Positions 24,813-30,315 of a stretch of 30,315 nucleotides of DNA are shown here, in pieces. The notes under the pieces are model-generated. The model was not told where the DNA came from, made no database searches, and saw only the letters and a program-made list of their open reading frames with translations. A program made the translations under genes and the position numbers. This stretch comes from Anaerolineales bacterium (GTDB taxonomy: Bacteria > Chloroflexota > Anaerolineae > Anaerolineales > Villigracilaceae). Every line of letters begins with the position of its first letter. Positions within the stretch are counted from its first letter, which is position 1. Location: contig JADLCG010000234.1 of assembly GCA_020847355.1 (NCBI GenBank), positions 1 to 30,315 of the forward strand. Reading direction: 5' to 3'.

Positions 24813-25149
24813 TTGAGAGGATTAATTTTGCTCGGTTGAGTAATGCAATCACGGCTTCGCGGGTTTCCGCCAAAGAGGTTGCCGCCAGTTTGGGGCGGGC
24901 AATCAGGATCAGGTCCCAGTTGGGGGCGATGGCTGGAAGTAGAGGTCGCAGGGCTTCGCGCAAGAGGCGCTTGGCGCGGTTGCGCTGAACCGCCGTGCCG
25001 ACTGTTTTTCCAGCGGTCACGCCAATGCGTAAATTCTGCGAAGCGCTGGGCAGGGCAACTAATACAGCAAGCGGGTGGGCATAAGACTTGCCAGTTTGCC
25101 GCACCCGCTTGAAATCTTCCGATCGGGTCAGTCGAAATCTACTCTGCAC
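24802..25149 (-). CDS. rnpA: Ribonuclease P protein component
   Basis: 115-residue basic protein that binds the RNase P RNA and helps remove 5' leaders from tRNA precursors. It has FRLTRSEDFKRVRQTGKSY at the N-terminus and the family signature GTAVQRNRAKRLLREAL, with the RNR motif at 56-58. The start codon is GTG (25149) with GAGGG close upstream. It follows rpmH by 40 bases and overlaps yidD by 11 bases, the usual order. The rnpB RNA is not in the window. Confidence 0.95.
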   Translation of the reverse strand: MQSRFRLTRSEDFKRVRQTGKSYAHPLAVLVALPSASQNLRIGVTAGKTVGTAVQRNRAKRLLREALRPLLPAIAPNWDLILIARPKLAATSLAETREAVIALLNRAKLILSNGS

Positions 25150-25189
25150 CCAGCCCTCGAAAGGAGTTTATTCTGTAAAACCCGCCGAT

Positions 25190-25360
25190 TTACCAGCGTG
25201 TTTTCTTGACATGCTCGTTGGATTTAACCGTGAGCTTATAGCGCCCCTTAAGGCGGCGGCGCTTGAGGACGTTGCGCCCATCCGCTGAAGCCATGCGTTG
25301 GCGAAAGCCATGCACGCGCACGCGGCGGCGAATTTTAGGTTGGTACGTTCGCTTGGTCAT
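25190..25360 (-). CDS. rpmH: 50S ribosomal protein L34
   Basis: A 56-residue, strongly basic protein. MTKRTYQPKIRRR, VHGFRQRMAS, DGRNVLKRRRLKGRYKLTV match the whole of L34. The C-terminus runs about 10-12 residues beyond the common 44-46-residue form (KSNEHVKKTRW). AAGGAA lies upstream of the ATG at 25360. It is the first gene of the rpmH-rnpA-yidD-yidC-jag series and is preceded by a strong promoter. Confidence 0.93.
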   Translation of the reverse strand: MTKRTYQPKIRRRVRVHGFRQRMASADGRNVLKRRRLKGRYKLTVKSNEHVKKTRW

Positions 25361-25436
25361 TCTGGATATTTCCTTATTCTTTCAAAGATAAGAGCAAGTC
25401 CCACATGGGGAGCTAACTGGCTTTTAGAGGCGGGGT

Positions 25437-25466
25437 ATTATACCCCGAGGTTTTCGATTCGGTCAA
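25437..25466 (-). promoter_or_regulatory. Strong sigma-70-type promoter for the rpmH operon
   Basis: On the minus strand, TTGACC (25461-25466) and TATAAT (25437-25442) are 18 bases apart, the best promoter in the window. Transcription would begin near 25430, leaving a leader of about 70 bases. The -10 box sits inside a perfect palindrome CGGGGTA-TTA-TACCCCG (25431-25447), which could be an operator. Confidence 0.8.
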
Positions 25467-25543
25467 TTTGAATCTGGCGATAATTTTCTGCGCCGCCCCC
25501 GCCGCTTTGCAAGGCTGAAAACTCATTCTGAGGCTCCGCATTT

Positions 25544-25549
25544 TATAAT
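25544..25549 (+). promoter_or_regulatory. Candidate -10 box for the diguanylate cyclase gene
   Basis: A perfect TATAAT lies 21 bases upstream of the ATG, with AAGGAG between them (25559-25564). No recognisable -35 is found at 16-18 bases, so the promoter may need an activator or another sigma factor. Confidence 0.4.
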
Positions 25550-25570
25550 TAGCCATTCAAGGAGTTTGCC

Positions 25571-26980
25571 ATGCTCAAGTCAACGGATCATTTTGCAAGT
25601 TTATTCCAGTACGCGCCGATCTCTTTGTGGGAAGAAGATTACAGCGGCATCAAATCTTTTTTTGACGAACTTCGCGCGCACGGGGTAATAGATTTAAATG
25701 AATATTTTAATACGAATCCGCATGAGATTGACGCTTGTGTAAAAAAAATAAAAGTTAACCACGTCAATCAGGCGACCCTTGAAATGTTCGGAGCAAGTTC
25801 AGAGGCGGATTTACTGACCAACTTGGATAAAATATTTCGCGATGAAATGCACGGGCATTTCCGCTCAGAATTGCTCGCGCTCTGGCACGGCGAGATCAGT
25901 TGGGCGGGCGAAGGCGTTAACTACACGTTAGACGGTATTCCGCTCAACATTCGTTTGAGTTGGCGCATCCTGCCGGAATGTCAGGAGAGTTGGCGCTGCG
26001 TGCTGGTCGCCATTCAAAACATTACCGCATTAAAAAAAGCGGAAACGCGCTTTCAGCGTCTTTTTCAGTATGCCCCCATTTCTTTATGGGAAGAAGATTA
26101 TCACGAGCTAAAAGAACTGATGGATGAATTACGCGAACAAGGCGTAACTGATTTACAAGCGCATCTTACGTCAAACCCGGAATTGGTTGACCGCTTTATG
26201 AGCCTGATTCGGGTTTTGGATGTTAACCAAAAAACGCTCGATCTCTTCGGCGCGCCTTCAAAAGAAATTTTGCTCAAAAATTTGGATCAGGTCTTTCGCG
26301 GCGAGGCGCATCGCCATTTTGCGAGCGAATTGGTGGATATGTGGAACGGCAAAGTAACTTACGAAAGAGACGGCGTTAATTATTCGCTCTCTGGCGAGCC
26401 GTTCAACATTCATCTGGATTGGCGGATCATGCCGGGTCACGAGCAGGATTTCAATTGGGTCTTAGTGGCGATTCAAGATATTACCGCCCGCAAAAAAGCG
26501 GAAGAATATTTGCGCTATCTCGGCACGCACGACGTAATGACCGGTTTATACAATCGCGCTTTTTTTGAGGAACAAATTGCCAAATCCGCAGAAGCGGAAA
26601 ACCTCGGCATCATCATCGCCGACTTGGACGGATTAAAGCCCGTAAACGACGCCTTCGGTCATGCGGCGGGAGATAAATTTATCCGCCGCGCGGCGGAGGT
26701 GCTGAAATCCGCTTTTGAAGAAGATACGCTCATCGCGCGGATTGGCGGCGACGAATTTGCCGTTCTTCTGCCTGATCAAAGCGAAGAAGAGCTTCAAAAA
26801 ACGCTGGAAAGAATCCGCTCGCTCATTCCGCTGAACAATAAATATTATCAGGGACCGGAGTTGGGCATCTCTCTCGGAGCCGCCGTCCGTAACAAAAACG
26901 AACCCCTTGAAAAAACCATTACGCGGGCGGATAGCTCCATGTATACAGAAAAAGCTTTGCATCATAAAGGCGAGAAATAA
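25571..26980 (+). CDS. Diguanylate cyclase with duplicated PAS-like sensor domain
   Basis: 469-residue soluble GGDEF protein that should make cyclic-di-GMP. Residues about 8-155 and 161-310 are two copies of one PAS-like domain with a 153-residue period. Both start with LFQYAPISLWEEDY (L11 and L164) and both end with a V.VAIQ.IT..KKAE segment, typical of a PAS exit helix. The GGDEF domain (about 312-465) has THDVMTGLYNRAFFEEQ, the metal-binding IIADLDGLKPVNDAFGH and intact GGDEF at 392-396. The RxxD inhibitory site expected just upstream is absent. No membrane segment, so it senses something cytoplasmic. AAGGAG is well placed. It is transcribed divergently from the rpmH operon. Confidence 0.93.
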   Translation: MLKSTDHFASLFQYAPISLWEEDYSGIKSFFDELRAHGVIDLNEYFNTNPHEIDACVKKIKVNHVNQATLEMFGASSEADLLTNLDKIFRDEMHGHFRSELLALWHGEISWAGEGVNYTLDGIPLNIRLSWRILPECQESWRCVLVAIQNITALKKAETRFQRLFQYAPISLWEEDYHELKELMDELREQGVTDLQAHLTSNPELVDRFMSLIRVLDVNQKTLDLFGAPSKEILLKNLDQVFRGEAHRHFASELVDMWNGKVTYERDGVNYSLSGEPFNIHLDWRIMPGHEQDFNWVLVAIQDITARKKAEEYLRYLGTHDVMTGLYNRAFFEEQIAKSAEAENLGIIIADLDGLKPVNDAFGHAAGDKFIRRAAEVLKSAFEEDTLIARIGGDEFAVLLPDQSEEELQKTLERIRSLIPLNNKYYQGPELGISLGAAVRNKNEPLEKTITRADSSMYTEKALHHKGEK

Positions 26981-27010
26981 AAAGAGCGCCGCGTTATGCG
27001 GCGCTCGCTA
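26975..27010 (-). terminator. Intrinsic terminator after the small membrane protein gene
   Basis: A 9-bp GC-rich stem (GAGCGCCGC at 26984-26992 with GCGGCGCTC at 26998-27006) with a five-base loop is followed on the minus strand by TTTTTATTT. It overlaps the end of the diguanylate cyclase gene and could weakly stop that transcript too. Confidence 0.85.
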
Positions 27011-27015
27011 AAAAG

Positions 27016-27411
27016 TTATTGTAGTAATAGCCCAACTTTATCCGGGTTGGTTGGGTCAGAAAGGTCAACCATTACGTTGACCACCGACCCGACCTGTACT
27101 TGCGAAAGACGGATCAACGGCACGGTCATCGTTTTGGTCACTTGATAAGGCGGGCGCATAGCAACTTCAATTTCCAAGACCAACGTCACGCGCGGCTGGT
27201 GATTGATCAACATGCCCGTATCTTGCAGGGATAAGATCTTCGCCTGCCCGGGCGTGCCTTTTGCCATGAGTTCTTGCGCGCGCTTCTGATTATTCTTTAT
27301 CAAATAAAGGGGAATGCCAATCGAAGCCGCGACGATAACCGCCGTGCAAAGCAACGAACCGCAAACCGTGATTGCCGTAAACAAGAGACTGCCGCCAAGA
27401 ATAGGTTCCAT
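27016..27411 (-). CDS. Small membrane-anchored protein, DUF3592-like
   Basis: 131 residues. The N-terminal 40 residues are hydrophobic and form one long or two short membrane segments (LLFTAITVCGSLLCTAVIVAA...). A basic stretch (KNNQKRAQEL) and a soluble beta-rich domain follow. That domain has the pattern G.pGQAKILSLQDTG..IN.QPRV.L.LEI and a VMVDLSDPTNPDKVGL tail; the same layout occurs in widespread uncharacterised proteins related to DUF3592. No function known. AGGAG is seven bases upstream of the ATG. It is a single-gene unit, divergent from the FrnE-like gene and closed by its own terminator. Confidence 0.7.
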   Translation of the reverse strand: MEPILGGSLLFTAITVCGSLLCTAVIVAASIGIPLYLIKNNQKRAQELMAKGTPGQAKILSLQDTGMLINHQPRVTLVLEIEVAMRPPYQVTKTMTVPLIRLSQVQVGSVVNVMVDLSDPTNPDKVGLLLQ

Positions 27412-27510
27412 TCAAAAACTCCTAAAAAATAAGTAATAAATTGATGTTTCAAGTATACAGTATGAGGAATACAAAACTATGGCTATTTAGTCCTATATTA
27501 AAGGAGCGCA

Positions 27511-28113
27511 ATGGATTTTAAATTAACGATCTATTCAGATTACGTCTGCCCGTGGTGTTATGTGGGTCAGGGTGTGGCGACTCAATTGGAAAAAGAATAT
27601 CAAGCGGCTGTGGAATGGCGCCCTTACTACCTCAGGCCCGATACGCCGCCCGAAGGCATGGACCTACCCGATTATGTGCTTCGCGCCCGCGCAAACGGTT
27701 CAGAGAATCGGCTGGCGCAGTTGGCAAACGCCAACGGCTTAGAATACCGCCCTTCCGACCGGATGTATAACACGCGGCTGGCGCATGAAGCCACCGCATA
27801 CGCTCACGAACAGGGCAAAGCAAATGAATTTCATCGCTTGGTTTTTCATAAAGTCTTTGTAGAAGGCGCAGACCCCAGCGCTTGGGAAGTCCTTCGTTCT
27901 ATCGCGCAGGAGATTGGCTTAAACGGCGTAGAGATGCAGAAAGCTGTGGAAAGCGGAAAATATACCGAGCTAGTCGCCGCGCAAGTTCGAGAGGCGCAAC
28001 AGATCGGCGTGCAAAGCGTGCCAACTTTCGTAATCAACGATCAATATGCCGTCGTTGGCGCGCAACCTTACGAGGTTTTTAAGCGGGCTTTGGGAGAAAT
28101 CTTGGGTAAATAA
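27511..28113 (+). CDS. FrnE-like DsbA-family oxidoreductase
   Basis: 200-residue cytoplasmic thioredoxin-fold protein of the FrnE/2-hydroxychromene-2-carboxylate-isomerase-like DsbA group. The active site C13-P-W-C16 lies in IYSDYVCPWCYVG. The helical insertion (about 60-145) contains NTRLAHEATAYAHEQGKANEFHR, and the C-terminal IGVQSVPTFVINDQYAVVGAQP supplies the cis-Pro (SVPTF). There is no signal peptide, which separates it from the anchored DsbA-like protein at 7357-8163. Relatives are linked to oxidative-stress tolerance; the substrate is unknown. AAAGGAG precedes the ATG. It converges with adenosine deaminase, one base between the two stops. Confidence 0.9.
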   Translation: MDFKLTIYSDYVCPWCYVGQGVATQLEKEYQAAVEWRPYYLRPDTPPEGMDLPDYVLRARANGSENRLAQLANANGLEYRPSDRMYNTRLAHEATAYAHEQGKANEFHRLVFHKVFVEGADPSAWEVLRSIAQEIGLNGVEMQKAVESGKYTELVAAQVREAQQIGVQSVPTFVINDQYAVVGAQPYEVFKRALGEILGK

Positions 28114-28114
28114 A

Positions 28115-29128
28115 CTACCCGCCAAAATATTTCTCGACTTTTTTCTTCTTCTCTTCGGGGATGAACGAGCATTCATACGCAAAACGATTGCAGGTTTGAA
28201 TTTCCGCCAGACTCATGCCGAGAATTTCATGCGCGATGCGATACTCATTATTGAGATTGGTTTCGAGAACTTCGGGATCGTCCGAATTGATAGTTACTTT
28301 CACGCCCAGGTCAAATAATTTTTTGAGCGGGTGTTCTTCAATCGTCCGCACGGAATTGGTCAGGTAGTTGCTCCACGGGTTCACTTCCAGCGTGATATTT
28401 TTTTCTTTGATCAACTCAACGACTTTCAGATCTTCAATGCTGTGAATGCCATGCCCAATACGATCCGGCTGAAAGTTTTCGATGGTTGCCTGAACTGCGG
28501 CGGCGGGCGTATCCTCCCCGCTATGAATGGTGATTTTGAGACCGGCTTCTTTAGCTTTGCGGATCGGCTTCACAAAATCGCTGAGCGGGTAAAGCGCTTC
28601 GCCGTCTGCCAGATCAACAGCTTGAATATGTTTCCGGTGGCGTAGCGCCCAATCCACTGTTTTGACGCAGGATTCCGCGCCCATGCTCCGCGAGGTGATG
28701 GCGATAATGCCAATTACCATGTCCAATTCTTTTTCGGCGCGCGCTTGAGCGCGAAGCAAGCCTTCGAGACTGGCATCCCAATCCACGCGGTGTTTATGAA
28801 AAGCCCAATCCGGCGAGAAGCGCACTTCAAATAATTTAATATTTTGGCGGGCGCAATCTTCAAACAGTTCCCAGGCGATGCGTTCAAAAACGGCGGGCGC
28901 GGTAATGCTGTTTTGAAAAATATCAAAAGCTTTGAGAACCGCTTCTAAACTTTGGAGTTGTTCATAAATTTTGACCGAGCGATTCAATTCGGCAATTTCA
29001 TAGGACGGAATTTTCAATTGATATTCACGGGCGACGTCTATGATGGTTTGCGTGCGGATTGAACCTTCAAGGTGGCAATGAATTTCAGTTTTCGGTATAT
29101 CGTTGTATTGCGGGTCAAAGTTTTTCAT
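28115..29128 (-). CDS. add: Adenosine deaminase
   Basis: Zinc enzyme that converts adenosine to inosine in purine salvage; 337 residues, close to the bacterial norm. Metal and catalytic residues are all present: H17 and H19 (TEIHCHLEGS), H202 and E205 (IHSGED), H226 (DRIGHGIHS), D283-D284 (TINSDDP). Substrate-loop sequences such as EVRFSPDWAFH are typical. The tail NLNNEYRIAHEILGMS fits adenosine rather than adenine deaminase, although a related specificity such as aminodeoxyfutalosine cannot be excluded. Only a weak Shine-Dalgarno-like GGAAGG lies upstream of the ATG. It appears to be a single-gene unit. Confidence 0.88.
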   Translation of the reverse strand: MKNFDPQYNDIPKTEIHCHLEGSIRTQTIIDVAREYQLKIPSYEIAELNRSVKIYEQLQSLEAVLKAFDIFQNSITAPAVFERIAWELFEDCARQNIKLFEVRFSPDWAFHKHRVDWDASLEGLLRAQARAEKELDMVIGIIAITSRSMGAESCVKTVDWALRHRKHIQAVDLADGEALYPLSDFVKPIRKAKEAGLKITIHSGEDTPAAAVQATIENFQPDRIGHGIHSIEDLKVVELIKEKNITLEVNPWSNYLTNSVRTIEEHPLKKLFDLGVKVTINSDDPEVLETNLNNEYRIAHEILGMSLAEIQTCNRFAYECSFIPEEKKKKVEKYFGG

Positions 29129-29218
29129 GGAAGCCTGCCTTCCGCATATTTTACCGCGTTGATAAATTTCAGACGGGCGGCGAATTAAGCGCGAGGTCCG
29201 AAAAGCGGCGCGGGGGTT

Positions 29219-29249
29219 AAATTAAAAAGGAGTTGAGCGCGTCAACTCC
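29219..29249 (-). terminator. Intrinsic terminator after the second OmpR-type regulator
   Basis: An 8-bp stem (GGAGTTGA at 29229-29236 with TCAACTCC at 29242-29249) and a five-base loop are followed on the minus strand by TTTTTAATTTAA. It lies 17 bases after the regulator stop. The rest of the 137-base gap up to the adenosine deaminase start shows a TAAAAT box but no clear -35. Confidence 0.82.
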
Positions 29250-29265
29250 CTTGATACGAAACGTC

Positions 29266-29988
29266 CTATTCTTTGCTTCTTTTGAAATCCACGAAGCGAT
29301 AGCCAACGCCGCGCTCAGTCAAAATATATTGCGGGTTGGCGGGGTCTTTTTCCAATTTTTGCCTGAGGTAGTTAATGTAGAGGCGCACGTAATGCGGCTC
29401 GTCGCGGTATTCGTAGCCCCAAACTTTTTGAAGCAGTTGATCGTGCGAGACGACCCAGCCCGCATTTTGCACAAGATGAAAAAGCAGGCGATACTCGGTG
29501 GGACGCAGTTTGACGAGCTTGCCTTCGAGCCAAATTTCGCGGCGGTCAAAATCTATTTTGAGGCGTTTGTCAATTTCGAGCAAGCCGTGCATGGAGCCGC
29601 TGGCGCTTTCGGTGCGGCGAAGCACGGCTTTGATGCGGCTGACCAACTCACGCGGGCTGAACGGTTTGGTGACGTAATCGTCGGCGCCGTGTTCAAGCCC
29701 GCGCACACGATCGTCTTCTTCGCCTTTGGCAGTGAGCATGATCACGGGGACGTTGGTAATCTCGCGCACGGTTTCTAAAACTTCAAAACCGTCTAAATCG
29801 GGCATCATCACGTCGAGCAGAATTAAATCTGGCGTGGCGTCTCTCAATTTTTGGATGGCTTGCTTGCCGTTGAAAGCTTCGACAACTTGAAAACCGTCGT
29901 GTTCTAAATTCATGCGGATGAAGCGCACCATGCGTTCTTCGTCATCCACGACTAGAATTTTTCTACGCTCTAAATCTTCCGCTGGCAT
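29266..29988 (-). CDS. OmpR/PhoB-family response regulator
   Basis: 240-residue two-component transcription factor. The receiver has D15/D16, phosphoacceptor D59 (LILLDVMMPDLDG), T86 and K108. The winged-helix domain (about 135-235) shows RPTEYRLLFHLVQNAGWVVSHDQLLQKVWG and YVRLYINYLRQKLEKDPANPQYILTERGVGYRF, close to KdpE/PhoB-type regulators. GAGAGAG precedes the ATG, which follows the stop of the 80-residue gene by one base. No histidine kinase is adjacent within the window; its partner could lie beyond the right edge or elsewhere. It ends at its own terminator, so it is last in a unit that includes the small protein and probably the FHA gene. Confidence 0.93.
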   Translation of the reverse strand: MPAEDLERRKILVVDDEERMVRFIRMNLEHDGFQVVEAFNGKQAIQKLRDATPDLILLDVMMPDLDGFEVLETVREITNVPVIMLTAKGEEDDRVRGLEHGADDYVTKPFSPRELVSRIKAVLRRTESASGSMHGLLEIDKRLKIDFDRREIWLEGKLVKLRPTEYRLLFHLVQNAGWVVSHDQLLQKVWGYEYRDEPHYVRLYINYLRQKLEKDPANPQYILTERGVGYRFVDFKRSKE

Positions 29989-29989
29989 G

Positions 29990-30232
29990 TTACTCTCTCA
30001 CGAAGCCGATGATCTTATCTTCGCCCGCGCTATCGAGAATTTCGATGAAGCTAACCTTGTTAAGCGGCCAAATCACTTTGGTGACGTTGTTATCCAGATA
30101 GTGCAAATCTTTTCCGTCTTTTTGACGGGGATTCATTACCATAATGATAGTATCCGTCGCTTTGGGGAGTTCTTCCACCTCCCCCGCCACGGAAGTTTCA
30201 TTTGCGATGTGTAAAATGATTGAATGTGCCAT
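29990..30232 (-). CDS. Small conserved-looking beta-rich protein upstream of the response regulator
   Basis: 80 residues, soluble, no signal peptide. The sequence alternates like short beta strands (SIILHIAN, AGEVEELP, TDTIIMVMNP, VTKVIWPLNKVSFIEIL), suggesting a small barrel or an Sm-like fold. I do not recognise a family. AGAGAA lies upstream of the ATG. It is one base from the response regulator start and 21 bases from the FHA-gene stop, so all three are probably co-transcribed. The DGK...(V)IWP...(I)...F/W pattern is similar in layout to the 95-residue protein next to cpaF. Confidence 0.65.
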   Translation of the reverse strand: MAHSIILHIANETSVAGEVEELPKATDTIIMVMNPRQKDGKDLHYLDNNVTKVIWPLNKVSFIEILDSAGEDKIIGFVRE

Positions 30233-30253
30233 AACTGATTTCTCTTTTCGTAA

Positions 30254-30315
30254 TTAATTCTTGACCAAAATTTGCATTTTCAATTTGCCCAGCGCGATGA
30301 TATCGCCATGATTTA
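30254..30315 (-). CDS. C-terminal end of an FHA-domain protein (5' end outside window)
   Basis: A minus-strand frame entering from the right edge ends with TAA at 30254-30256. Its 19 visible residues, NHGDIIALGKLKMQILVKN, match the last strands of a forkhead-associated domain (HGDII.LG...L...V), a phosphothreonine-binding module. The rest of the protein is outside the window. Confidence 0.65.
   Translation of the reverse strand, partial: NHGDIIALGKLKMQILVKN

Noticed and set aside
25361..25570. Possible replication origin upstream of rpmH
   Set aside because: The gene order made this the obvious place, but I see no DnaA boxes or AT-rich unwinding block, only promoters for the two divergent genes.
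27432..27470. Possible parS-like site at the GATGTTTCAAGT sequence near 27441
   Set aside because: Only half of the parS consensus is recognisable and the other arm is absent.

Overview
The window looks like a chromosomal segment from a Chloroflexota bacterium, most likely class Anaerolineae. This is inferred from gene content and protein style: a YidC without the large periplasmic domain, Jag with a Pro/Ala/Lys linker, CpaE/CpaF secretion ATPases next to two-component genes, many TPR proteins, and no outer-membrane genes. Base composition and codon use look even, and I see no prophage, insertion sequence, CRISPR array, tRNA or rRNA.

Layout. Positions 1-91 hold the tail of an unidentified gene and a terminator. 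Then come polA (+), a convergent SLC13/RCK anion permease (-) and a divergent 771-residue TPR protein (+) that ends at a 16-bp terminator shared with the opposite strand. From 25360 down to 7357 every gene is on the minus strand. In transcription order these are: the ribosomal/RNase P/membrane-insertion cluster (rpmH, rnpA, yidD, a beta-propeller lipoprotein, yidC, jag); a PfkB-type kinase overlapping parA, then parB; an amidohydrolase; two soluble histidine kinases and an OmpR-type regulator; a receiver-CpaE ATPase, a small beta-rich protein and CpaF; a double-HTH regulator, small TPR protein, GNAT acetyltransferase, monoacylglycerol-lipase-like hydrolase and a membrane-anchored DsbA-like protein. 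From 25571 to the end: a diguanylate cyclase with a duplicated sensor domain (+), a small membrane protein (-), a FrnE/DsbA-like oxidoreductase (+), adenosine deaminase (-), a second OmpR-type regulator with a small partner protein (-), and the tail of an FHA-domain gene (-).

How it fits together. rpmH-rnpA-yidD-yidC-jag-parA-parB is the conserved gene order found near the chromosome origin in many bacteria, but dnaA is absent here and I found no DnaA-box cluster or consensus parS by eye. The strong promoter upstream of rpmH has its -10 box inside a perfect palindrome. The stretch from about 17.1 kb down to 11.3 kb (two kinases, regulator, receiver-CpaE, small protein, CpaF) is tightly spaced and is the best candidate for an uncharacterised system: signal transduction wired to a Tad-like secretion/pilus motor, with no pilin or platform genes in view. 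Several annotated starts were moved to match Shine-Dalgarno sites, stop/start overlaps or terminators, as explained per gene.
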